In this document: positions 56,330 to 64,000 of the stretch, one piece after another
Position numbering within the stretch: position 1 is the first letter of the stretch
Layout: every line of letters starts with the position of its first letter
Assembly: GCF_002836505.1 (NCBI RefSeq)
Contig: NZ_PJBF01000046.1
Location: 1-64,000 of the forward strand
Source: Psychrobacter sp. Choline-02u-9
Lineage (GTDB): Bacteria > Pseudomonadota > Gammaproteobacteria > Pseudomonadales > Moraxellaceae
Reading direction: 5' to 3'
Length of the DNA stretch: 64,000 nt
The notes under the pieces: model-generated
The model's database searches: none
Told to the model about the DNA's origin: nothing
What the model saw: the letters and a program-made list of their open reading frames with translations, nothing else
Translations under genes and position numbers: made by a program

Positions 56330-57034
56330 TTAAAACTTAGCAACTTCTTCTGGCGTTAAGAAACGACTGTCGCCTTTTTCTAGGCCTTCTAGATTGATAT
56401 GACCGATACTAGCGCGGTGCAGCTCAGTGACTCGATTACCGAAGTAACCCATCATACGTTTGACCTGATGGTATTTGCCCTGCTCTAATGTTAGACGTGC
56501 ATGTTTTTCATCGATGAACTCAAGAACAGCAGGTTTGGTTGGCTCGTAATCCCCTTCAAGCAAGATGCCTTCAGCCACTTTCTTAACGGCTTTTTCTTGT
56601 GCATCACTATCCATTGCATCTGCCAAAGTCAGCTCGTACACCTTTGCATGCTCGTGCTTAGGACTGGTGACACGGTGCAGCCAGCCGCCATCATCACTCA
56701 TCAGTAACGCACCAGTAGTATCAACATCGAGACGTCCAGCGATACGCAGACTACCCAATTCTGGTACAGCAATCAGTTCGGTGACAATTGGATACTCTTT
56801 AACTTTTAGCGTGCACTCAAAGCCTTCAGGTTTGTACAACAAGATATAGCGATTACCAGCAGCAACTGACAACGGCTCGCCCGCCCACATCACGTCATCA
56901 TTGACCACATCGACATGTAGGCCAGGATCTTTAACTACTTGATCATTTACGGTAATCTCGCCGGCGTGCATGATCTTTTTTGACTCTTTGCGCGACAGCT
57001 CAGTGGCTTTACTAATAAATTTATCTAAACGCAT
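56330..57034 (-). CDS. RsuA/RluF-family pseudouridine synthase
   Basis: The 234-residue protein has an N-terminal S4 RNA-binding domain (MRLDKFISKATELSRKESKKIM) and the RsuA catalytic core with GRLDVDTTGALL, nucleophile Asp103, and GKYHQVKRMMGYFGNRV. It is closest in pattern to 16S rRNA pseudouridine(516) synthase RsuA. The start at 57034 (MRLDKF) is preferred to 57049 by comparison with family N termini. It stands alone beside the IS630 element. RsuA versus another member of the family cannot be settled here. Confidence 0.9.
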   Translation of the reverse strand: MRLDKFISKATELSRKESKKIMHAGEITVNDQVVKDPGLHVDVVNDDVMWAGEPLSVAAGNRYILLYKPEGFECTLKVKEYPIVTELIAVPELGSLRIAGRLDVDTTGALLMSDDGGWLHRVTSPKHEHAKVYELTLADAMDSDAQEKAVKKVAEGILLEGDYEPTKPAVLEFIDEKHARLTLEQGKYHQVKRMMGYFGNRVTELHRASIGHINLEGLEKGDSRFLTPEEVAKF

Positions 57035-57231
57035 ACTATTTACTACCATCGGTTTTATTATACCAGCCCTAAATCAGAAACTAACGACGCCAGCACTCAG
57101 CCGTGAGCGGCTCGTTATCTTCGATGGTTAGAAATGGTACTATAATGAAAAATTAAATAAACACTGTGCTCAATACAAAAGCCAGTGAAAGTCAGACCAG
57201 TTTAACATATCCAACCTAAGCCTGATGAAAT

Positions 57232-57834
57232 ATGAGCTATCAAACGCTAAAACGTGCCGTTACCACGCGCCTCGAAATTAAAAAATCTGAGTTTATTGCT
57301 TACGCCTATCCTGTGACCTCCCGTGAGCAAGCAATGTTTCACGTGGAACAGCTACGTGGTGAGTACACAGATGCGCGTCACTTCTGCTGGGCCTACATCG
57401 TGGGCGACCCTGATAATACCACCAGTGCAGGGTTTGATGATGATGGCGAGCCTAGCGGTACAGCGGGTCGACCGATATTGAATGTACTGCAGCATAAGTC
57501 GATCGGCAACGTGATTATCATCGTGGTGCGTTACTTCGGTGGTATCAAATTGGGTGCTGGCGGTCTCACCCGTGCTTATGCGGGCTCTGCTCAAGCGGCC
57601 GTCGACGAGATGATACTAAACCCTTATGTACCGATGACCCAGATTCAGATACTGGCAGAGTTTGCCACCGAAGCCCAATGCCGCTATATGATAGAGAGCC
57701 TTGGCGGTCATATCGACGATGTCTCCTATAGCAAACAAGTGACCTTAACCGCCACACTTGCTGAAGCAGATGTCGAAAATTTAAAAGCGCGTTTAGCAAT
57801 GGATGGTCGAGTATTAGATAAGCCAGAAGATTAA
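57232..57834 (+). CDS. YigZ/IMPACT family protein
   Basis: The 200-residue protein has the UPF0029 N-terminal domain (about 14-120) with DARHFCWAYIVGD, FDDDGEPSGTAGRPI and VVRYFGGIKLGAGGLTRAY, and a C-terminal RRM-like DUF1949 domain. In eukaryotes IMPACT binds GCN1 and regulates GCN2; the bacterial role is not established. A parS-like site lies inside its coding sequence at 57335-57350. Confidence 0.92.
   Translation: MSYQTLKRAVTTRLEIKKSEFIAYAYPVTSREQAMFHVEQLRGEYTDARHFCWAYIVGDPDNTTSAGFDDDGEPSGTAGRPILNVLQHKSIGNVIIIVVRYFGGIKLGAGGLTRAYAGSAQAAVDEMILNPYVPMTQIQILAEFATEAQCRYMIESLGGHIDDVSYSKQVTLTATLAEADVENLKARLAMDGRVLDKPED
57335..57350. promoter_or_regulatory. parS-like ParB binding site (15/16)
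   Basis: The sequence TGTTTCACGTGGAACA reads on the other strand TGTTCCACGTGAAACA, the form found at Bacillus subtilis parS sites. It is embedded in codons for a Met-Phe-His-Val-Glu-Gln stretch of the yigZ-type gene. Confidence 0.8.
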
Positions 57835-58107
57835 AAATGCTGCCTAGCTATTCTCGTCGCAAATTTTGGACAGTTCTGTGTTCAATATATTTATTCGTTA
57901 AATTGTTTCAGGAGCTGTTTTTCGGTAAATTATTTTTAGCACCTACTTCTCAGTAGCTAATTTCCAGTAGCTGTTTTCAATAACTGTTTTCAGTAATCAT
58001 GCGTTCACTGAAAATTATTGGTTTTCACAGGTACTGGCGTTATGATAAAAAAAACCTTATCACGCTACTCTATTTGTTTTTCCACAATTATTAAATAAGA
58101 CCAATAT

Positions 58108-59256
58108 ATGTCAACTTCAACCAAACCTTTTTCTCCAGCCCCTTTTAAGCCACCATTTTGGCTGACCAATCCACATCTACAAAGCATCTTACCCAAGTTC
58201 TTTGCACCCAAAGCACCGACGTATCGCCGCGTGGTGATGCAAGATTCCTTAAGTGAAACCGATATTGCTTACGATTTTTATGATGCGCATCCTGTAGAGG
58301 CATCAAAAGATGGTGAGCTTGAGCAAACGCCATTGATTGTGCTATTTCATGGTATGGAAGGCAGCAGCGATAGCCATTATGCTCGCGCACTGGCATATCA
58401 AATGCATGCGCAAGGCTGGCATTTTGTGGTGGTGCACTTTCGTAGTTGTGGCGGTATTCCAGCTAATGGTCGAGTTTTTTATAATGCGGGTGATACTGCC
58501 GAGGTGCATCACGCGCTACAGAACTTACGTGCGCAGTATGCCAATATCTATGCGGCTGGCGTGTCACTAGGCGGTAATGCACTAGCGAAGTACATGGGTG
58601 AGTATGGTGACGAAGCCATCTGCAAAGGCGCTGCGGTCATCTCTGCTCCCGTCGATATGTCGTCAGCGGCCATTACCATGCACAGCTTTTTGAGTCATCG
58701 TATCTATACGCCTTATTTGCTCAATCCAATTATCAAAAAAGCGTTGGCGAACGATATTACCAAAGAAGAAATTGATGCTATCAAAGCTGTCAATCGTATC
58801 AGCGATTTCGATGATATCTTCACCGCCCCGCGTCATGGCTACCGCTCTAACAATCACTATTATCAATCTTCTTCTGCCCTACCTTATTTGATCAACGTAA
58901 CCAAGCCTCTACTATTAATTAGTGCAAAAGACGATCCTTTCATTGGCTTTACCGCGACGCCAAATGATGTCTCTGATAGTGTCACCATTTTAGATACCCC
59001 GCACGGTGGTCATATCGGTTATTTGCGTTATCGCTCCGATAATCATCCAAAAGATAGCGCAGACAGTTCTTCAGTAAACGGTCAATCTACTGATAATAAA
59101 TCTAACGTTAAGCAATTGGGAACAAATGGTAAAAAAGCGAAAACCTCAAAGTTCGATATCAACTGGATACCCGAAACCGTCAGTGCTTATTTTAATCATA
59201 TTGGCGTGGCTTCTATTAAAGAACCTTATCAAGATGCGGTCTCTGACAAGAAATAA
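58108..59256 (+). CDS. YheT-family alpha/beta hydrolase
   Basis: The 382-residue protein shows the YheT pattern: NPHLQSILPKFF near the N terminus, LFHGMEGSSDSHY, HFRSCGG, and the nucleophile elbow GVSLGGN with Ser153. DDPFIGF and HGGHIGYL supply the acid and histidine. A Ser/Asn/Lys-rich insertion (about 312-350) lies before the last segment and makes it about 40 residues longer than E. coli YheT. The substrate is unknown; family members are annotated as esterases or hydrolases. Confidence 0.9.
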   Translation: MSTSTKPFSPAPFKPPFWLTNPHLQSILPKFFAPKAPTYRRVVMQDSLSETDIAYDFYDAHPVEASKDGELEQTPLIVLFHGMEGSSDSHYARALAYQMHAQGWHFVVVHFRSCGGIPANGRVFYNAGDTAEVHHALQNLRAQYANIYAAGVSLGGNALAKYMGEYGDEAICKGAAVISAPVDMSSAAITMHSFLSHRIYTPYLLNPIIKKALANDITKEEIDAIKAVNRISDFDDIFTAPRHGYRSNNHYYQSSSALPYLINVTKPLLLISAKDDPFIGFTATPNDVSDSVTILDTPHGGHIGYLRYRSDNHPKDSADSSSVNGQSTDNKSNVKQLGTNGKKAKTSKFDINWIPETVSAYFNHIGVASIKEPYQDAVSDKK

Positions 59257-59315
59257 TCACTGTCATCAATGACGAAATAATAACGCCAACGTTTATAACT
59301 TTTTGAGAGTGTTTT

Positions 59316-59867
59316 ATGTACCCATTTATCCGTTACGCTAGCACCATCGCTCATGCTGCCCTAAAAGCAAAAAAGGGCGACACACTGACGTTTAAGGACA
59401 CCAGTGAGATTCAATTTCGCTGCCGCCTATCCGATATAGATAATTTTTTGGAGATGAATAACGGCCGCGTATTTACGCTTTATGATTTGGGTCGTATGGA
59501 CTTTGCAGTACGGACTGGGCTTGGCAAGCAATTGTTAAAACAACGCTGGGGTTTGGTCATCGCTGGCAGCACTATTCAATACCGTAAGCGTATTCGCGCC
59601 TTTCAAAAAGTCACACTCAAAACCAAAATCGTCGGTATCGACGCGCGCTGGCTATATATTGAGCAATCAATGTGGGTCAAAGGACAGCCCTGCTCATCTG
59701 GTCTACTGCGTACCGGTGTGACCAAAGGTGGCAGAGTGATCGACACGGCACAAGTACTGGCTGCACTGGGCCAATCTGACTGGGATCTACCGCCAACGGG
59801 TTACGTGGCTGAGTGGATCAAAAGTGATGCTGATCGTCCGTGGCCGCCTGTCGATACAGCTGACTAA
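59316..59867 (+). CDS. Thioesterase (hotdog-fold) family protein
   Basis: The 183-residue protein resembles the 4HBT/THEM6-like acyl-CoA thioesterase family: RCRLSDIDNFLEMNNGRVFTLYDLGRMDF, GLVIAGSTIQYRKRIRAFQKVTLKTK and GLLRTGVTKGGRVID. The hotdog helix and strands are recognisable, but the catalytic residues cannot be assigned with confidence. The N-terminal segment is hydrophobic-basic. It follows the YheT-type hydrolase by 60 bases, and cotranscription is likely. Confidence 0.8.
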   Translation: MYPFIRYASTIAHAALKAKKGDTLTFKDTSEIQFRCRLSDIDNFLEMNNGRVFTLYDLGRMDFAVRTGLGKQLLKQRWGLVIAGSTIQYRKRIRAFQKVTLKTKIVGIDARWLYIEQSMWVKGQPCSSGLLRTGVTKGGRVIDTAQVLAALGQSDWDLPPTGYVAEWIKSDADRPWPPVDTAD

Positions 59868-59996
59868 CTTAACCTTATAGGATAGTAATTAATTACTTTT
59901 ATCTTATTTAACAGATAGTACAAGCAAGCAACCTTATAGCTACTATTTCATAACAACTCATTATATAAATACATATAATAAATGTTAGGATAGTTG

Positions 59997-60010
59997 TGAG
60001 TACATACTCA
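59997..60010 (+). promoter_or_regulatory. Inverted repeat upstream of the DsrE-family gene
   Basis: TGAGTA-CA-TACTCA is a perfect 6-2-6 inverted repeat about 35 bases before the ATG at 60045 and close to the expected promoter. It may be an operator; the regulator is unknown. Confidence 0.4.
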
Positions 60011-60044
60011 GACAAAACAAATATAGTCCTATAAGGAGAATAAT

Positions 60045-60422
60045 ATGGCTAATACAACAGATTATGTCGGCACGTTATTTGATAATAGCGAATCAAACCC
60101 AAGCAAAATTACTTTAGCATTTACCATGGCAGGCGTGGCACTGAAAAAAGGCCATTCTGCTACTGTGATATTAATGGTGGATGCGGTGCATCTGGCAAAA
60201 CCAAACGCGCTAGACAATGTAGATATCGGCGATCCGTTTGAGCCAGCTGGTGAGTTACTAGAGGCCTTTATCGAAAAAGGTGGTCAAGTGTTGGTCTGCG
60301 GCGCTTGTATGAAACACAACGGTGTAGAAGAGTCAGATATCGACAAGCGCTTTGAAGTGATTAGCGGTGATGATGTGGTTGAGCTACTGATGAATGCGAA
60401 AGGGTCGTTGCAGTTGAATTAG
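60045..60422 (+). CDS. DsrE-family protein
   Basis: The 125-residue protein has the DsrE/YchN fold: a Rossmann-like start (YVGTLFDNSESNPSKITLAFTMA), ATVILMVDAV and GGQVLVCGACMKHNG. The Cys pair in VCGACM near residue 87 is where sulfur relay relatives carry the active cysteine. It has no TusBCD partner nearby; the TusA-like gene is at 21545, far away. AAGGAG precedes the ATG. An inverted repeat upstream suggests regulation. Confidence 0.85.
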   Translation: MANTTDYVGTLFDNSESNPSKITLAFTMAGVALKKGHSATVILMVDAVHLAKPNALDNVDIGDPFEPAGELLEAFIEKGGQVLVCGACMKHNGVEESDIDKRFEVISGDDVVELLMNAKGSLQLN

Positions 60423-60464
60423 GATGCTCGTAAATGGTTCATTTGTATAATCCTACGAGATAGT

Positions 60465-60498
60465 AAAGAAACATCAGATATTCTGGTGTTTCTTTTTT
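60465..60498 (+). terminator. Terminator after the DsrE-family gene
   Basis: AAAGAAACA-CAG pairs with CTG-TGTTTCTTT with one G-T wobble and is followed by a T-run. Confidence 0.85.
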
Positions 60499-60710
60499 CG
60501 TTTAGATTGGCAGAGTACTTATTAATAATATAACGTGAACCCTACCATTGATAATAACGATTTTACCCGTTCGGCATCACAGAGTATGATTAACACTGGT
60601 AGTACACACCCTATCTAACATGACTGCTCATTATCTGACTATTATATTTACAACGTATGCCCGCATCATAGGCTGGGCGTAGCTAACACTATGTAGGACA
60701 ATCGAATACT

Positions 60711-60965
60711 ATGGCCAATTTCCCCACTATCAGAATACGTACGCGCCGCAAATATTATCGCCTTATATTTACAGGTCTAATGGCGATGATGATGTCACTG
60801 ATTATCTCAACAGCCCTGTTGGTGGTCAAACAAGGCTTCATCGACGGATTTTTTATGGAGTTGATGCATTCGTGGGGACTGGCCTTTATGTTTGCGTGGC
60901 CAAGTGCGTACATCTGCGCCTATCTAGTACAAGAGCACGTACTGAGTAGGATAGAATTTTATTAA
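60711..60965 (+). CDS. DUF2798 membrane protein
   Basis: The 84-residue protein has two hydrophobic segments (about 20-40 and 55-75) and the family segments RKYYRLIFTGLMAMMMSLIIS and WGLAFMFAWPSAYICAYLVQ of DUF2798. The function is unknown. It stands alone between the DsrE-family gene and the reductase genes. Confidence 0.82.
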   Translation: MANFPTIRIRTRRKYYRLIFTGLMAMMMSLIISTALLVVKQGFIDGFFMELMHSWGLAFMFAWPSAYICAYLVQEHVLSRIEFY

Positions 60966-61376
60966 ACAGTATCGATAGCTATCATAATTCTGAGTCATCG
61001 TCGTTATAAGATAGTTTAGATATAGGGCAAGCAAGTCAAGGTTCTATAGAGAATAGACTGAACTGGCCTAATGCCGTATTCCATATATATGCGATTGACA
61101 ATCTAACGCTAGAGAATATGACCGATGTAAGCCAAGCTTTCTATAACAAAATCCCGTTAGCGCAAATGTATCCAACTCCTAGACGACCAGTCTATTTTTA
61201 AGTATAGTGTCTTTGTTAGTCGATAACCTCTAAGCATCATTATCATGGTATCGTTTCTACTAGAAGAAAAAATACATTGATGAATGATCTCAATGACATG
61301 ATGTTTATAGTCGGTTATTCATACTCTTAATACACTTACACATAAATTAAATCATAAATATATAAAGGAAATCACC
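60966..61376. other. Intergenic region upstream of the MECR-like reductase
   Basis: The 411-base gap has no supported gene. A frame without a start (61010-61201, ending PRRPVYF) may be a degraded fragment but has no family match I recognise. The promoter of the reductase gene should be near its 3' end. Confidence 0.5.
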
Positions 61377-62354
61377 ATGCGTAGTGCTATTCATAACAGC
61401 TTTGGCAAACCTTCTGACGTATTGAGCGTTGGCGACAGCCCCATGCCGCAGCCAGCTGCCAACGAAGTCCGCATCAAAACCATCCTCTCCCCTATACACA
61501 ACCATGACTTGCTAACGGTAAGTGGTCAATATGGCTATAAGCCTGAGATGCCAGCCATCGGTGGTAGTGAAGCGCTAGGTATTATCGATGCCGTGGGTGA
61601 TGACGTCACAGATCTAAGCGTCGGCCAACGTGTGGCGTGCGCTAGTGTGCATGAGACGTGGGCAGAGTATTTTGTCGCTCCTGCCAGCATGGTATTTAAC
61701 ATGCCTGATAGCATCGAAGACGAGTTGGCTGCCCAGCTGATCGCTATGCCGCTATCTGCCCTAATGCTATTAGAATTTTTGGAAGTAGATAAAGGTCAAT
61801 GGATTATTCATAACGCGGCAAACGGCGCAGTGGGTAAAACGCTTGCGATGCTCGCAGCAGCACGCGGTGTGAATACGATCAATCTCGTACGTAGTAAAGA
61901 CGCGATAGAAGAGTTGACCTCACTCGGCATCAAAAACAATGTCGTCACTGCTGATGATGACTGGAAAGACCAAGTTCGCGCTATCATTGGTGATGACAAA
62001 ATTACAGCAGCCGTCGATTCAGTCGGTGGTGAGTCGAGCAATGAGCTACTATCATTACTTGGCAGCAAAGGCACGCTGGTCTCGTTTGGTATCATGTCAG
62101 GCAAGCCAATGGCATTAGATGCTGGTAGCTTGATCTTTAAGCAAGCGACTGTCAAAGGATTCTGGGGCAGCAAAACCAGCCAAGAAATGGATCTAGACAA
62201 CAAACAACGCCTGATCACTGAATTGCTAGAACGCGCATCGAATGGCGATTTGAAGCTACCGATCGAAGCTATCTATAGTCTAGATGACATCACAACCGCG
62301 GTCTCTGGAAAAGTACAATCAAGTAAAAAAGGCAAAGTTATTCTAAAGCCTTAA
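61377..62354 (+). CDS. Medium-chain reductase, MECR-like (trans-2-enoyl reductase family)
   Basis: The 325-residue protein is a zinc-independent MDR enzyme. It has the GroES-like N-terminal domain (with SPIHNHDLLTVSGQYG) and the Rossmann domain with NAANGAVGKTLAMLAAARG and an Arg (NLVRSKD) where NADPH enzymes bind the 2'-phosphate. This is the pattern of mitochondrial/bacterial 2-enoyl-CoA or thioester reductases and quinone-oxidoreductase relatives. The substrate is unknown. The AcuI-type gene follows 190 bases later with a terminator between, so they are separate units. Confidence 0.88.
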   Translation: MRSAIHNSFGKPSDVLSVGDSPMPQPAANEVRIKTILSPIHNHDLLTVSGQYGYKPEMPAIGGSEALGIIDAVGDDVTDLSVGQRVACASVHETWAEYFVAPASMVFNMPDSIEDELAAQLIAMPLSALMLLEFLEVDKGQWIIHNAANGAVGKTLAMLAAARGVNTINLVRSKDAIEELTSLGIKNNVVTADDDWKDQVRAIIGDDKITAAVDSVGGESSNELLSLLGSKGTLVSFGIMSGKPMALDAGSLIFKQATVKGFWGSKTSQEMDLDNKQRLITELLERASNGDLKLPIEAIYSLDDITTAVSGKVQSSKKGKVILKP

Positions 62355-62403
62355 GCGATACTCTAATCTTGCATTGATTGTCATTGAAGGCATCATAAAT
62401 ATG

Positions 62404-62449
62404 AAAAGTCCATTTGTATTACTCGTTAGATAATACTATGGGCTTTTTT
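62404..62449 (+). terminator. Terminator after the MECR-like gene
   Basis: A long imperfect stem (AAAGTCCAT and GTATTA with TAATAC and ATGGGCTTT) is followed by six T. Confidence 0.85.
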
Positions 62450-62546
62450 ATTTTAACCATGCTGTTGTCATGATGATTTCAAAGTAATTAGTTTCATCAG
62501 CAGTTACCTATCAACCCAAATAATAATATTTAATAAGGATATAGCT

Positions 62547-63551
62547 ATGTCAAACGATACAACATTCAAAGCCTTAGTTGTCGAAGAAACCAGCGATGGC
62601 GAATTCAAAAAAAGCATTCAAGAGCGCAAAGTCAGCGACCTGCCAGAGAACGACCTACTCATCGAAGTACACTACTCGTCATTGAACTTTAAAGATGCAA
62701 TGTCGGTGTCAGGCAATAAGCGAATCACTAGAGAGTATCCGCATACGCCTGGTATCGATGCAGCGGGCGTGGTCGTTAGTGACAAGTCAGGCACGTTTAG
62801 CCCAGGTCAAGAAGTATTGGTATTCGGCTATGATCTTGGTATGAATACCGATGGTGGTCTCGGTCAAATGATCTCTATACCAGCAGATTGGGCGCTGGCG
62901 TGCCCAGAGACGCTGACGCTAAAAGAAGCGATGACCTATGGTACCGGCGGCCTAACCGCAGCACTGAGTGTGCAAAAGTTAGAGAAAATGGGTGCAAAAC
63001 CCAGTGATGGCCCAGTCGCTGTGACTGGTGCAACAGGCGGTGTAGGTACGATCAGTATCGCTATCTTAAAGCAGCTCGGCTATGACGTGATTGCATTCTC
63101 AGGTAAGCCAGAGCAAAGCGAACATCTGAAAGAGCTTGGCGCGAGCGAAGTACGTCATCGTGACACCATCAATGAAATCGGTAATAAGCCTGTCGGCCGT
63201 GAGCTATGGGCAAACGCCATTGATACTATCGGCGGCGACTATCTATCTAACTTGCTCAAACAAACCAAGGCGGGCGGCGCAGTGACGAGCTGTGGTCTAG
63301 CGGGTGGTGCTGAGTTTTCGATGTCGGTGATTCCTTTTATCACCCGCGCGGTGTCGCTATTGGGTATCGACTCGGTTTATATCCCATTGGCTGATAAAGA
63401 AGCCATCTGGAAACGTGTCGCTACCGATATGAAGCTGCCTAATCTTGAGAGCTATGGTGAAGAGATTACGTTAGAGCAAACGCCAGAATACCTAGATCGC
63501 TTTATGTCTAGCAAAGTGGTTGGGCGTTATGTGGTGAATGTGCGGGGGTAG
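62547..63551 (+). CDS. acuI: Acrylyl-CoA reductase AcuI (YhdH family)
   Basis: AcuI reduces acrylyl-CoA to propionyl-CoA with NADPH, a detoxification step linked to DMSP and 3-hydroxypropionate use. The 334-residue protein has the YhdH/AcuI segments YSSLNFKDAMSVSGNKRITREYPHTPGIDAAG, GTGGLTAALSVQKLE and TGATGGVGTISIAILKQLG. It is adjacent to another MDR reductase. No DMSP lyase is visible in the window, so its role may be general acrylate protection. A terminator follows. Confidence 0.93.
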   Translation: MSNDTTFKALVVEETSDGEFKKSIQERKVSDLPENDLLIEVHYSSLNFKDAMSVSGNKRITREYPHTPGIDAAGVVVSDKSGTFSPGQEVLVFGYDLGMNTDGGLGQMISIPADWALACPETLTLKEAMTYGTGGLTAALSVQKLEKMGAKPSDGPVAVTGATGGVGTISIAILKQLGYDVIAFSGKPEQSEHLKELGASEVRHRDTINEIGNKPVGRELWANAIDTIGGDYLSNLLKQTKAGGAVTSCGLAGGAEFSMSVIPFITRAVSLLGIDSVYIPLADKEAIWKRVATDMKLPNLESYGEEITLEQTPEYLDRFMSSKVVGRYVVNVRG

Positions 63552-63589
63552 GATTTAGGTTTTTAACAGCTAAACTTTGCAAGCCGTAA

Positions 63590-63626
63590 CGGTGCTCTTT
63601 ACTTTGGAGAGCACCGCTATTTTTTT
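63590..63626 (+). terminator. Terminator after acuI
   Basis: CGGTGCTCT and AGAGCACCG pair around a nine-base loop and are followed after CTA by seven T. Confidence 0.9.
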
Positions 63627-63744
63627 AGATTCACATCATAGGCTTTTATAAACTCCAAAACTTACAATTAAAGGCAAGAAACAGAACAACTGTTATCAAC
63701 TATAGTAAACTCTATTAGCTTAATAAAAAAATAGGGAAGCCATA

Positions 63745-64000
63745 GTGTTTAAAATAGGAAAAATCTATAACCGTCGTTCTGATATACACGGTATATATAA
63801 AGGGCAACAATATGGTGGCATAGCAACGCCTGCCGAGCATCCCTATATATTTATTTTTACCGGCGATGCTGGCGGCGAATATGGCTATATTGATGATTTT
63901 GACCCTAACGGCACCTTTAAATATACGGGTGAAGGCCAAGAAGGTGACATGAAAATGACCAAAGGTAATTTGGCAATTCATGATCATCAAAAAAACAATA
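63745..64000 (+). CDS. 5' part of a ScoMcrA-like SRA restriction endonuclease, cut by the window end
   Basis: From a GTG at 63745, preceded by AGGGAAG, an open frame runs to the window end (85 codons). It reads FKIGKIYNRRSDIHGIYKGQ, then GGIATPAEHPYIFIFTGD, EYGYIDDFDPNGTFKYTGEG and EGDMKMTKGNLAIHDH. This is the SRA-like modified-cytosine recognition domain at the start of ScoMcrA-type endonucleases, which usually continue into an HNH nuclease and cut DNA carrying 5-methylcytosine or phosphorothioate. The nuclease part is beyond the window, so activity is unconfirmed. It lies right after a terminator and is probably an accessory defence gene. Confidence 0.75.
   Translation, partial: MFKIGKIYNRRSDIHGIYKGQQYGGIATPAEHPYIFIFTGDAGGEYGYIDDFDPNGTFKYTGEGQEGDMKMTKGNLAIHDHQKNN

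Noticed and set aside
61010-61201. Open frame without a start codon upstream of the MECR-like gene, ending PRRPVYF
   Set aside because: The only ATG is late (about 61117), there is no ribosome binding site and no family match; at most it is a decayed fragment.

Overview
The window is a gene-dense, moderately AT-rich stretch of chromosome from a gammaproteobacterium. Gene order (tpiA-secG-tRNA-Leu-tRNA-fMet-rimP-nusA-infB-rbfA-truB, pilB-pilC-pilD-coaE, lptG-lptF facing pepA-holC) and protein style (hydrophilic insertions in housekeeping enzymes, SstT, YheS-type ABC-F, DUF4105 and DUF3015 proteins) point to Moraxellaceae, most likely Psychrobacter. The genus is an inference from gene content, because no rRNA is present. 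I see no CRISPR array, prophage or large genomic island.

Left part (1-10.5 kb, mostly minus strand): a possible insertion-sequence edge, two tiny acidic proteins and a PfpI-like protein are followed by the translation and transcription cluster. In transcription order this is tpiA, secG, tRNA-Leu(GAG), tRNA-fMet (with a perfect sigma-70 promoter), rimP, nusA, infB, rbfA and truB. A strong terminator-like hairpin lies between infB and rbfA. The rpsO-pnp pair that usually follows truB is absent.

10.9-24.7 kb: the type IV pilus assembly genes pilB, pilC and pilD with coaE; rlmB convergent with and overlapping coaE; ppnP; a 765-base gap without a convincing gene; recN; the yqgE-ruvX pair; a TusA-like protein; xerD; small membrane proteins; and a class I methyltransferase.

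24.7-40 kb: lptG-lptF (LPS export), an isochorismatase-type hydrolase, pepA-holC, sstT, the chaperone pair cbpA-cbpM, two envelope proteins (DUF4105 and DUF3015), an RlpA-like protein and a YheS-type ABC-F ATPase.

40-57 kb: erpA, gshA, dsbB, an NlpE-like lipoprotein, mpl, an intact IS1-family element with an 8-bp target duplication, a GlsB/YeaQ membrane protein, def, a type III decarboxylase, a secretin-domain secreted protein, dapB, dnaJ, a DUF2939 protein, a DsbC-like isomerase with an apparently duplicated dimerisation domain, an IS630-family element whose transposase needs a frameshift, and an rsuA-family pseudouridine synthase. DsbB, the DsbC-like protein, gshA, recN and ruvX/xerD give the window many redox and genome-maintenance functions.

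57-64 kb: a YigZ/IMPACT protein, a YheT-type hydrolase, a thioesterase-like protein, a DsrE-family protein, a DUF2798 protein, two medium-chain reductases (MECR-like and AcuI), and at the right edge the start of an SRA-type (ScoMcrA-like) restriction gene.

The most striking signal that ordinary annotation does not explain is a set of three near-perfect ParB-binding parS sites (15 of 16 bases each) at 37.9, 52.9 and 57.3 kb. Two lie inside genes. This suggests that the right half of the window belongs to the chromosome segregation (centromere-like) region near the replication origin.
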